From: Lineus longissimus
Lineage: Eukaryota; Nemertea; Pilidiophora; Heteronemertea; Lineidae
Direction: 5' to 3'
DNA length: 64,000 nt
Assembly: GCF_910592395.1 (NCBI RefSeq)
Contig: NC_088309.1
Location: forward strand, 21,270,599-21,334,598
In this document: positions 22,894-35,440 of the stretch, piece after piece
Layout: every line of letters begins with the position of its first letter
Position numbering within the stretch: the stretch's first letter is position 1
Translations under genes and position numbers: made by a program
Notes under the pieces: model-generated
Databases searched by the model: none
Told to the model about the DNA's origin: nothing
The model's input: the letters and a program-made list of their open reading frames with translations, nothing else

Positions 22894-25800
22894 AATAAAA
22901 ACCGAAAGAAAGTTTGTAATCTGAGAAAATGGATTTAGAATTCGTGGAAGATTTATTTTTCGCAGTTTCGCGTTGGAGCGAACGATTTGAAAATCCGATC
23001 TGACTTCATATATTATTCTGCAATAGAATGTGTTCCAAGCAGCAGGATTCCACCTCGCTATTTCATTGTATAGCCAAGGGGATTAAAAGGTGTCGGAAAA
23101 ACTGACCTCCCCACATGAATCTATCAAAGTTCTAGGCGGGGGGCCAGTGAGACGAATTGACATTTGGACATAACCTTTCCCAATTCGATAGAAGAGAACC
23201 TTCTCATGAATCATTCATTGTGACATACGGGGCGCGTAATGTACAATCGGTGTCAAATAAAGATTTTCAGTTAAAAACAAGTTCGCGCCGTATCAAACAA
23301 TACGTTGGACCGCAAAGTTTTTATGTCACATGAACTTTGACACTTACTTTTCAATTCAGTCTCTCCTGAAAGGAACTGACACTCAGGAAATCTCTCAATT
23401 GCCGAATGTGATATATATAACAAAATATGTATTTCGTCGTTTGTGGATAGCTACATGTATTGTACCTAACGCTATCACCATCCACCAGCAATTACCGTAA
23501 TCAACATGGCGAGAAGATTACTGATGGGTTGTCCTTTCATCATTGACTTCTTTGCGATAGCTGATTGCAGAGGCAATTATTCTTTGGTGGCGAGTCACAA
23601 ATTGCTCTGCATGTACAGCGTTTTGCCTTCATACATACTACAAGTATATGGGTAATGCGGACATTTTTGTGGAAGGGCACATGTTTTCTCCAACGAACAG
23701 AGACTGAGGATAGAGGCCGAGGCGCGCTTCATGCGCCACCCAGTAAATTCGCTTCTGGTCTGTCCGCTCTGTTGTATTTACTACAGAACATGTACATGTA
23801 CTCCGAACATCATGTCTCTTCGGTCAAGACTCAATTTCCCAGCTAATAGACATGCCGCGCCGCCGATAACGGATAGATGTTTTTTTGCTCCTTAGCAAAG
23901 CTTTGCGATACTTTACACCAGGAAATCACCCTTAGGTGTTGGGGTATTGTCACCGAGGGAGCACCACTAGACCTCCCCGTAGGGATTGCTAACGGAAGAT
24001 CATTTTTTTACCTTAAGGTGCTCTCAGAGAACACTCAGAGTACTTTCAGGAAGCTCTGTCTACTTATCTGCGAAAAAATGGAACAAGAAGTGTTCCATGA
24101 TCGATAGGTTTCTTTATGAATAGTTATTCCCATCGATGTTACAAATGTACTGTCGGTTATTTTATCAATTTAAAACACTGCCAATGCATTGAACACTGGC
24201 TGATGTATAAGACTGTTGTACTTGGTGTACCATGAAACGAGCCAAGGGCGAATTCGCATAAAATGATAATTCCGGCTAATTGCCGATTTATTAACGCCGC
24301 GGTATCCCTCAGGCAAATGCGATGTTTATGTCCAGGTGATGCCAATTTATCCATCAGTATAAATTGTTCTGATCGTGGCTAATTATCAGTTGCCGGTAAT
24401 GGCGTTCTTGCGCGGTTTCGGATGTTCCATAAAACCAGTTTATGTGTCTAATACGACCACGGACATTAGAGTGTACATGTAGAATGGCACAGCGTCAAAT
24501 ATTAGTAGCTGACATCCACATCGTTACCGCAATCTTAGACACAGCACGGTTTCAGATGCTTTCCTGGATGTCGTTCAGTTGATGCCACTCTACCAGGTGT
24601 AATCCTTAGCACATCATTTCACGGCTTTTGATCACATAAAGCGAAAATACATGTAGATGTACATAACGTCATAGGTCATGCTTACTACATTAGCACTATG
24701 AGTGAATGTTTACACTCACCCAAATGTACCTACAGCCTCGAAATAGTTTTACCGACGGCGTCCCCAACAAACTATTATTTTGATATTCGTGTATTTCTGG
24801 ACCAGAAACCGACACCCTTATAATATGCCTCATCTGGTCACGAGATCAGTGAAAATGTTCACAGCAGTGCACTCTATCAAGCATGTGACTGCCATCGAAC
24901 ATCAAAAGCAATTTAGTCATTGTCAAAAGCTACAGAAAAATCGATATGTCGATACATGTACTTGTAACTCGAGATAAGTAATGACCATTTATGTCATTCA
25001 GTCTCTAAAATATATTCAGGAGACCATTTTGCAATGTGACTTTTTTTCCCCAGCTGTGTTTGATAAGAAATGGAAAAGCAATTTAAAACTCGTTGTTATC
25101 TTTTTAGCGATACATAAAATATTACCAATACCCCAATACTTCATTATCAGAACGATATCACCACCTTCGTCCCTCTCAGTGTTGCTAATTTCACAGGCGA
25201 CTTGCGCCTTATTTACTGGCCTCCTGGATCATTGGACGGAGTTCCCAACTTGTTCAGGGGAGATTAGGACAGAAGCACAATCCAATAACACGACAATATT
25301 GTCCGCAACCACTGCTGACCAGCAATAAGGGATGCGTCACCGGAAACCAAGATCTGACATGCTGAGCTCAGATAAGTCAAGCCGGGACAAACTTATTTGA
25401 TAAGCAACAGATTTGTTTGGGAAAAATGTTCCGGTGGTTGTCTTAACTTGCTAAAACCTCATTAAGATAGCCGGGTTATCGGTCCGCATCTCGGATTGTC
25501 AACCCGACAAATCTTGATTAAAAATCCCGCGACCACAAAATAGATGCGCTGCCCCTACGACATCTTTGGGCGACTTCGGTATTCTGGGTGTGGTTTGTTT
25601 TCCGTTCATACAGAACATGTGTTGTGTCAGACTCTTTAGCCAATAAACACCATTTAATGCGTTTGTAGTATGGCTTCAACAAGTCCTTGGATTAATTGAT
25701 TAAGAAGCATCCATAACCTTATGTTTGCGCTGAATGCTGGACCAGTGACCTATCGGGGTAAGGTTTCCCTTTCTTCGCTAATTGACTATTGTCAATCGAA

Positions 25801-26429
25801 GGCCGCATAATACAATTAGGTCAAAGAGTCTTAGCTTTGTTTGCGCCGAACCGTATAGCGTGCATTGTATTTGTCGACAATCATGTAACGCGCATTACCC
25901 TCCTCCTGGCCAAGAACGGCATCAAAAACTTCCATCAGTTTCAACTATACATAGTGACGCAAAAACCTAGCTACATTTGATCTTTGATAACTCCTAAAAC
26001 AAAACACAAAGTCAAGAAAGGATCTCAGCTAAAAGTGGCAGAATTTGGTAAACATTAGATTTATATTTTGAGAGTTATTGAAAATCAGAAGTGTATATGT
26101 TTTTGTGACATACTTTATAGTAGTACAATGTAGGTTTCCCGATATGTGTTACAGTGTTTAAAGAGGTTGTCATCCTTTCAACCATCGTCCAAAGCAAAGC
26201 ATCGCTCTTGGTGAGGACGGCTCACAGAGACTTCAACATGTACACTTCTGATAATCAACGTTCACATATCGTGACAAGGGATTCAGCGAGCTGGATAATA
26301 AAGTGTGAACCAGTCACAACCGATTACCCGAAAAACAGACAAAAATAAATTGAGCGGGAGATAAAACAAGCGTCGTCCATGAAGTCCGTTAATAGTAAAT
26401 GCGTGCAAAACTTTTTGAGCGATATGATT

Positions 26430-26469
26430 AATTCGCTCCCGAATTATTCAATTCGCGCCCGAATTACCC
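26430..26469. repeat. 20-bp tandem pair aattcgcKcccgaattaYYc
   Basis: Two adjacent 20-bp units, aattcgctcccgaattattc and aattcgcgcccgaattaccc, each have an aattcg...cgaatt palindrome-like frame. They differ at three positions. No further copies are seen nearby. Confidence 0.6.
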
Positions 26470-27936
26470 ATTCAAGCAGTAAATAAAACAACTGAGGCAT
26501 CAGATGATATAAGGTGCTCCTCATCCTGGTGGTTTGCCCTGATGGTTACGGTTCTGAGTGACGAGGCAAGTGCTTTGAGTTTTCCTGTAGGAATTATCGT
26601 TAGGGTACCATCTCACTGACGCTGCGCCAAAGACTTTATTCAATGCTCCGAACTTTACCTGAAAATTAAGAAACCTTCCTTCTTTTCTTGTCGCTTTATC
26701 TTAAATTGTACAAATTGGGACTTTTGATTGCACCTTATTCAACGACTGCCCGAATTGATAAGGTTTCGCCATGCGTTAAAGTTTCTCAACAACTAAAACT
26801 GTCGCGTTTGACGCTCAAGCGCTATAATGTCGAATTGATACTGATAGTGGCCTTAAACTGTTCGATCTGTTTCAACCATGTCCGCTCGGTCACCAATCCC
26901 TGGCCAAGAGCCAAACAGATCAATATCTCCGTGGCAGGAGTCTATTACATTATTGTTGAAATGATCGACGTTTCCGACACTAAGAACTGTTGCCACTCAT
27001 TGTTAACGATCTGGTAGGGAGGCTGTAATCCATTCCTGACAAGAGTGGACGGACCAGGTAAGTCTGAGAGGATAATCAGATTGTGGATTGATCATTTGGG
27101 CACATTCTGAACAAGCATTATTGGGACTAAATTCGAAAATTGGGGGCACTAGACTTCCTCAGAGGAAACAGCAATGATTGGTAAAATTGGGATGGAGAAC
27201 TGGTCACTCGATGCTTGTTGTGTGGGGATGTCCTACTCAGCAAGATCGCTTAACATACTGATGAATGACCGATCATGCTGAGGCATGATTTCCATAATTC
27301 CTAAAGGCCCGTGGAGTGCGCATAATTAAGATGTTCGTTCAGTTGGGGACCTCATTCTCCAGGGTGTCATTCCCTGCCCAAACGAACCAAAAGAAACGAA
27401 GGCAGATAAGAGGTAAAATATTGATAAGCGCCGCCAGGCCAGACGGTACGGTGTGTTATCAAGCAATAACAAAAGAGGGATAATCAATTTCGGTTGCCGG
27501 ATAAACAAACCAATCACTTAATCCATTTGCGAAGGGAGATCAGAGCGGCAAAAAAATTATGAGTGTTCATGCAATATTAACGCCGTGCTCGAGTCTGTGA
27601 TGATGTTCTGCCTGTATAGTAGCACTTGAGCATAGCGATACCAATCAAGAGTTCAATATCGCTGCTCAACCTCCCACAAGCTGCCGCCTTAATGATCCTT
27701 TTCCCTAATAAGACGCCTAGTAGCACCGCACCTGAGTCTTTCACCTGCTCTGCCAATTAAAAAAAGGACATAAAACTATCGAAGCCTCCTATATAGTTGT
27801 GACTTTGTCCCAATGCCAATTTAGGATGAACTGAAATGTAATCACAAACTCTACTAAAACCACACCCTGTGCAACTCAGTCATGATTTGTTCTGTGTGTA
27901 TCACAGAAACAGTCGCTTTTGGCCTACTTATCACTG

Positions 27937-28118
27937 GTAAGAGGCTTTTTCCGACTTCTTAACGGTTCCCCTAACCTTTTCCTGATTTATCCGACAAAAG
28001 TCTGACATTTTCCGACTTTTACCTGAAAGGTCAAAGAAAAGTCGGACAATGTCGGACTTTTGTCGAATAAATCAGGAAAAGTTTAAAAAACGTTAAACAG
28101 TCGGAAAAAGCCTCTTAC
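27937..28118. repeat. 182-bp near-perfect inverted repeat (fold-back/MITE-like or long-hairpin RNA locus)
   Basis: The left arm (27937-28020) begins gtaagaggctttttccgac. The right arm (28036-28118) is its reverse complement with only scattered mismatches and small indels. The spacer is about 15 bp. Within each arm the word tccgac or its complement recurs several times. No long reading frame and no obvious target-site duplication are visible. The structure fits a non-autonomous fold-back transposon. If transcribed, it would form an RNA duplex of about 80 bp. Confidence 0.85.
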
Positions 28119-31100
28119 TTCTTTATACATAGTAATAAAGAAAAAGGAACTACATACATGTTGGGGGGTTTCATTTCAAAGCCCACAGAATAGACTTTTG
28201 AGTGAAATTTGCGTAGTGGGAAAAAACACTTTAATTCGCCTCTCTCCCAACATACTTTGACAGCTGTCCCAAAAGGACAACAAAAAATTGTTTGATGTCC
28301 TTTGCAGATCAAGGTGTGTGATTTCAAAGGATAATCAAGGCTGGAGATTTCGTATCATTTTTTTTCGTGAATTTCCTGAACTCCATGACTGCCACTGACA
28401 TGCATACACCCAGGGACCCAAAGTCATATCTCTAAACAAATCTCCGTGTTCTTACGCACTATCCTCAAGCATTGTACAATTAATGTACGTGTTCTTCAAT
28501 GATGAGGTTGCTATTGTCTCAATTCCACTGTCAATAGAAATCGAGCGGCAAATTTCAAAAACCGGCGAGAAACACCAAATGTGGTAAGTAAAGGGGCTTT
28601 GAGAGACATAAGTTACATTATCATAGTAGTTACCTTGAAGTGGTGAAGCAGCACTTCAATGACCCGGACATGCCGGAAGACAGTGTGCAGACTGGAGAAA
28701 ATATTTATGATAGGTCAACCATGCCTGACTGGCTGATGGCGAGATGTCAGATAAAAAACACACTCCTGGTCTTCCAGGATGGAGGTTTGCCATAGGGTTA
28801 GTACCTCTATACTTGTACAAAAAAAAATTTGCGACGGAAACTTCCAATCACTATTAAAACAGGTGCATGGACCTTAGAGGTTTGCCGTTCGTAATTACTG
28901 GTGGTTATTATGCATACGAATTAGCTGAAACGTGGTATTTATATTATTTGTATATTTGCCTACACAACGGTAATGTTGAAATTTATATTTACAGTGTACA
29001 TTGTAGTACGTACATTGTAATACGCATATGGAAAACTAGTATACTGGTATGTCCCAGCGAAGAAGAAGTCAGTGATTTTCACGTTTAACCTAGTAGAACT
29101 TACTTTTTTAGAGAATACTGTTTATGAGACACCACAAGACATTGACAACGTGTACATCCGTGACACGAGCCACTCAAATGATGTACGCAGGTCTCAGACA
29201 ATCTATTAGCGTCGGGATTAACAGGCGCACAAACAAATAATGGTGTCGGGTTGCTCTGTCTATCTTATTACAAAGAATCCTCGTAATTTAAGAAATTTCA
29301 AAATCATCAATTTTTTCTTTGAATCAGATGTTTGATATTCTTTCGGTGTTGCAGAAAAAGAATGGGCACAACGGCACTGGCAGTGACTGAAGTGAGGAAA
29401 TGACCACATTGGAGGAGTTTGGATTGATGCAACCCTTCTTAATGTACATTGTATTTGCAAAGAGCAACTAACCTGAGCTATTCGACAATCCTTGGAATGT
29501 CACTAGGGATTCACAGACTTAGTCAAACAAACCTCCGATGTAATAAAACAAACACTAGTGCCTGTACCGGTGCGCTCATTACATTAACCCCTCAACGGAC
29601 GCGAATCACTGATACCAGCGAAATGGTTGAACGTATACGTACATGTAAGTCGCGATTAATGTTCGACATACATGTAAAAGTGCTGGGTTACATGTATATA
29701 TGGAACGTGCTCATTTCGGCATAATTTCATCATATGATTCTTTTTAATGTAGACATTATGAAAAAAAAACATTCCTAAGTATTTTCCATTTTTCTGATGA
29801 CACTTTTAAAGGTTGCATAACCTGTTGCCACCGAAAAACAAGGTCCTAGCTAAAAAAACACACACACATTGCAAGGTTACCAGTCCCGTTCAATTATGTC
29901 GTTCCTATCGATTTCGTCATGACAAAAAATTGGTGGAAAAACGGATCGTGTAATCTCATGATGATGGTTAGCAATATTCGAAATGAAAATAACGTCTTTA
30001 AAACCTTTTTTGTGACAGCTTCAGTCAAAATGTACCTGGGGAAATTATGCTCGGTTACTCATTTATCGTTTCTCTGTTCCCTTGTTAAGAGACGTCAGGT
30101 GTCTGACTAATGTAACTCGTTTTTATGTCGTGAGTGAACCTCAAAAAGTGTGTTCTTCTCAAATGAAGGCAAGTGTCTTGGGAGAGCGTTCAGCATCCAT
30201 CCTGTATCACATTGATGGCTTCCAAAGCTAGCAATTACAGGGAATCCCACCAGGTTTGACGATGCCTGATGTTCTTCAATGCACAAGAATGATGTGCATT
30301 GTGGCTAGATGTATAGCGGCTGCAATTCGATCTTATCTATACATATGCTTACATACTCCATGGAGACTGATGAATGGAACTTTCTGTTATTGCAAAGTTT
30401 TTTTCAGGGGCGGGGTGAACTTAGCCTTTCAATATTGGGTGAATGCGAATCTCCGGGAACAGAGCGTTTTTGTTACAGTCTTTCCAATGGCACCAGGCAG
30501 CTTTTGCAAGCTTTACGACGAGCTACATACGAACGACGAAGTATATATGAAGGCGAGGATCAAAGGTTTTTAGCCAACCCTATACGACGAAGGCACTTCC
30601 GATAACTTTTGCCAAAATGAAGTAATGCATTTATATCGCAAGGTTGTGGTTGGCTGGACTTTGTTCAAATCAAAACTTGTATAAAAGGGCAGAGATTTCA
30701 ATCAACAAAAGAATGCAATCACAACTTTCAAATTAGATGTTCTGTAATCACCACGATCAAAGGAAACAAAGGCCAAAAAGACTTCCGATCCCCAGTCATC
30801 TAGGATAAGCCCATCCTAAAATGTTGTCCGAGGTCAAAGGACTTTCATGAACCACTCACACTGACTCACAGTATAAGTAATATTACGTGTCCTCATCAGC
30901 TGTGATCGGTCGAGGCGGCAATGGAGTCGGAATCAGAAGTCTCCCCGAGTGAACGTAATAGCCTGTAACTACGGGTTCTGACCCGGCCTCTCGTAACCCA
31001 TCGCGTTCATGATGAGAGGTTGAGAAGACATGATGACTTGTTGATGTATTGTCAATGACTAAGCATCGCGGCATGAATGGGTGCGACAGCGGTGATTGCT

Positions 31101-33224
31101 TTGGGATGACCACGAGATGACCAAGACAATTACGGCGAGAATGGGATGTTCACAGGTACACAATGTTCTATATCATCTGGAACATACAGTAGGGGCCAAT
31201 TTGTTGCTAATACGCGGGATTCTCGCAGTGTGCATATCTGAGTGTGTATTTTAAAGGAGACTGTATCATATGCAGGATTTGAACGACGACTATCGCAGAA
31301 AGCTGTCGCTGAATCAAAAACAGCCCGTAACTGTGCATGAAGAACGGCATCCATTTGCATTCCCTACTTGACATCATCAACCAAATATATGGAAATATGA
31401 AACAAAAGGAGGCAGATATACTATATCAACACGCGGTGTAGCTTGGATATATTAGCTATACATGGTATAGACAATTAAACCTCCATGGTACGGTGTATGC
31501 ATGTACCATTCGTTGGAACACACCCTAGAATTTGTTCTTTCCTCACAAGGGCAAAGCTTACTATGTACATTTGATACAGTCCTACCTTGAAGTACTTGAC
31601 GTCCATTCCTTCATCAAATCAACCAAAAATACATGATAGACTCTTACCTGCAATAGAGAAAGATAAAAAGCAATTTTTAAAATCGTGACAAAAATTGCAT
31701 TTATTGGTCATAAATCTGGACAGGTCGATAACTGCCTCACTTCTTCTCGCTGTCCTCATCCAAGGCATGCCGACTTATCGGCGAGTTCTAAAGTCTCCTC
31801 CTTTTACCGCCGATAACTCCCGCCAGGTAATCTGTCGGACGCACCATCATAAACGGGTGGCCAATCAAAATTGCTCGACACAACGTAACTGAATGACGGC
31901 CTGAATTGATAGTGCCAACCTCCGGTTACCCTTCTTCTATACAACATGCACTATGAATTTGGGTCAGGTCAGCATTCCTGAAACCGTTACTCATTTAACA
32001 CCTTATGATGGCTATCAGTGCGTGTCTCGTGCGACAACCACGAGTGAGTGTAATGTTAGTGTTGTCGCGACATAGGACACGTGGGAAAGGAAGGGAATGC
32101 AGAGAGACTACCAACAGCCCTTCTGACGGCCGATCAAGGGGGAGTTATCGGCGGCGAAGAATGGATATACGCACAACGACGGTGGATCGGCATGCATCCA
32201 AGGTTCCAAGCAGTCGGCTACACAGTACTAGTAATCTCCGACAGCAGCATGTCTACATGTTATTGCCATGCAGCCTAAATGCCAAGTATAAATGTTGATA
32301 TTGTGATACTAGCCTGCTTAGTTCTCTATTCATGATAGACAACTGAAGATTCAATAGAAATGGAGAGAAAAAGAGTAGTGTTACAGTCATTACGGAGACA
32401 TAGATTTATGGGATAGAGCAATGGTAAATGCATTTCGATACACTGACCTGATGCCTGGTAAACAAAACAGAGGAAGGCAAATGTATGTCGGGGCATTCAG
32501 GGAGATAGTAAGGACTGGTGAACGATACTCTAGTATTGCTCGATACTGTCATAGGCCTTCAGCCATTTGTGTCATAGGGAGTAAACGTTTTCGCCTATGT
32601 GTCATGTATGTATGTATGGTGTTAGAATATAAACCTTCTACATGTTTAAAGAAGTATTTGACTTACATGTACTTATTTTTAGTTTAGACGCTATTCAAAC
32701 CAGATATAGATTTTTGGTGAGACTTGGATGTATTTTCGACTTGACGCAAATTGCTTTGTAGCCAGACAATATCGACTTACTTTTCTTTCTCTCACGATTG
32801 ATTTGATATCGTAACTATTTCAGAAAAAAAAGAACAGCTGGCCTTGTCATTAGTCCCGTTTACAGTTTCTCTGGAGGTATATCTGGCAGTATAAAACTTC
32901 TTTTATGTACAACAAATGTAATATGAAATGATATAACATGTCGTGATCCTATTTCGAACATATCGAAGTTGGGTTTTTTTCTTAGGGATCATCTCCGAAT
33001 TGCGTGATGCGTTGAGAAATTATTTTTTCACCGGGAGGGGGAAGGGCGTCAGACATTTCCCTACCAAAAATGTCATCTCATTTCAAACTTCTGGCGTCCC
33101 TCAAATGAATTGCTGACGTAGGACATCAGTCAATGTATTTCCATCATTTTTATGTTGCCCAAATGAGGTCACAAATATGTGTCGATGCCGTCAAGTACGG
33201 TGATCGTATTGAAACTTTTCTTTT

Positions 33225-33396
33225 CCCGGTGTGCAAGGGATAGTAGTCCTAGGGCTGATAGTCCGTGTAACAATAGCCCGCATTGCTAAATGTTTTGGTT
33301 AGGGTTAGCGGTACAATAGATCATGCTGCTTAATTGATCAAATACAATGCTACCGGACTATGACTCCAGGGGGACTATATCCGCTGTCACACCGGG
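33225..33396. mobile_element. MITE-like fold-back element with CCCGGTGTG termini
   Basis: The ends are complementary inverted repeats. The left starts cccggtgtgcaagggatag and the right ends tatccgctgtcacaccggg. Similarity extends roughly 50 bp inward through paired gatagtccg and cggactatg blocks. Total size is 172 bp, with no coding capacity. No convincing target-site duplication is visible (flanks ttctttt and atagtcg), so the superfamily cannot be assigned. Confidence is high that it is an inverted repeat and moderate that it is a transposon. Confidence 0.7.
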
Positions 33397-35288
33397 ATAG
33401 TCGGTTAAATCCCAAAGGGGCAGAAACTCCTTCTACACCTGCAGTTGCTATTACCACGGACACTGCCTTGAGTGCGCCAAAAATCCCATGAATTATGAGT
33501 CTGATACTTGATCAAGTGGGTAATTAGAAAAGCATGTTTTATTGTATATACCACCGCTCTTCAGGAAATTAAAAGCCATATTCCCCAGGATATATGAGCC
33601 TTCCTTAGAATATACTCTATCCGGGACGAGTGAGATGTCAGTTACGCTCTCTTAAATTTCTTGTTACAATCTAATGATATGTATGATTTTCTTTGTTTAA
33701 CTGTCTGTATTTCAATATTTACATTATGCGATTAAACTTCCTACACTGAAGTAATTAACGTTCCAAACGGTAGAAGAAGGCAGGAATTTATGAAACAATG
33801 CAAAATTGACGTCCGCGGATACATGGAAGTCCGCAATCATCCAATATGCGAAGTGTGGTCATCGCTACACGTTGTATGGTCAGACACAGGTTAAAGGATA
33901 TGCCATTGGACTGGATACAAGAACAGGCATGTAACAATGATGCCTCTCCCAAAATACACATGATGCGTACGGGTACAAGTCTGTTTCAGAATAATGAGAG
34001 CTTTCGAATGACATTGGTGTAGGCTATATAGAACTAAAATGTCACTGACCGTGCTCGGAAGAAACCTGAGAATTTCATTATAAATTCGCCAACGAATCAT
34101 TCAACATCATGAACAGATTTGGTGTAATGTACAAACTCCTCATTAATCGTCTGCCTGATTACCTAAACTAGAGATTAGCTCAACTAATTAGTGCATCAAA
34201 GAATCTTGCAAAAAACCGCCCAGCAAGAGCGAATGCAGGATTTGGTCGACTCGTCAACAAAGATTTTATTTCACCGTATAATTAGAGTAACGCTCTTCTT
34301 TCCAGCTTGTAACACACATGAGGAATTATCGCCAGACTGGCGGGTTTCTGAACTAAAAGCGAGGGCGGGAGGATGAACCTAAAAATTGAAAACCCAAACC
34401 TTAGACGCTTTGGCTAAAACTTTGGGGCGGAATCTGAGCTCCGCCGGACGGTTTCAGTTTTAATACAAAAGACCCAAAGGTGCTGTGAAAACTTCAACCC
34501 AATCACACCTAAAATGTTAACGAGTTGTCCTCGCAAAACATATTAAAAAACTCCTCGGTCGGAGTGGCATTCCGTGGAAGCCAACACAGCAAGTGCTACT
34601 CGATTTTAAGCGAAACATCGAAACCTACCTCTGGCGCGAAAACGAGGCCCTGTTGTGTATACACAATGATAAACATAACAATCAAGGTGCGTTGGAACTT
34701 GGAATCAATGATAGCCTTCTAGCCCGTGACTTGATAATTGGCATTGAGTACAACTATCGGTGAACACGACAGTAATCAGTGTGGAAATTTATGTTCAATG
34801 TGAATATACATGTATTTGGAACATTTCAAAACATTGTAGAGAATTCATAATATTTCTGAACCAACAAACCGGACCATTAAGCTAAATTAGATGAAACAGT
34901 GCATAACTACGAGAAAATAATGCATTGAACGTTATCGAGACCCGTTTATCAATGCGCAGTAACGATTTAAAGTTCCATTTATCCCACCCTATTTTATAGT
35001 TCATCACCCTCAATTGCATCTGCTGCGTTTTCAAATTCACTTATCCCCACAGCACATCGATTACGAAGTAATTGGATACGAGGCCAAGATGCTGTAAATA
35101 ATTATACACCAAGAGGCAAGGCGTGATTCCGAGACGCGGTGAGTGTTTACATAAACTGATCATCACACCGAATTGATTGAAATGAAGGCGATCATGGTAA
35201 CCGAAACATGATCGACGACAGGGAAAACTTGCTGCGAACGTGCGACTAACTTGACTGCGGCACATGGCGGCTTCCATGTTATGGTCAG

Positions 35289-35440
35289 CAGTATTGTGGT
35301 TAGAACGCTTGGCTTGCAACTAGGAGGTCGTACGTTCGACTCTCGGACGGATCAGCAAGGTTTCATCTTTGTGTCTTTGGGTATCCTTGACACAATTTGC
35401 TTCTTTCAACAAATCAGGGGTAAAGAGTGTACATGTATAG
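35289..35440 (+). mobile_element. tRNA-derived SINE fragment, Ala(TGC)-like head
   Basis: An A box tggttagaacgc (35297-35308) and a B box cgttcgactct (35333-35343) flank a foldable anticodon arm. The stem halves cttgg and ctagg (wobble pairs allowed) surround the loop cttgcaa, giving anticodon TGC at 35315-35317. The tail contains ttgtgtctttggg, a phrase partly shared with the element near 59.5 kb. The acceptor stem cannot be formed and no A/T-rich terminal repeat is present, so the copy is probably old or 3'-truncated. The 3' boundary is approximate. Confidence 0.65.

Larger units (their letters stand above)
22646..33224. other. Gene-free stretch around the large inverted repeat
   Basis: This holds the hairpin at 22848-22893, the tandem pair at 26430-26469 and the 182-bp inverted repeat at 27937-28118. 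A short minus-strand frame at 30883-31060 ends in a proline-rich tail and has coding-like codons, but its upstream acceptor candidate (gcttag) lacks a pyrimidine tract. Nothing else stands out. Confidence 0.6.

Noticed and set aside
33294-33306. ttggttagggttagc resembling telomeric TTAGGG
   Set aside because: Only about two partial units, inside the fold-back element; not an interstitial telomeric array.
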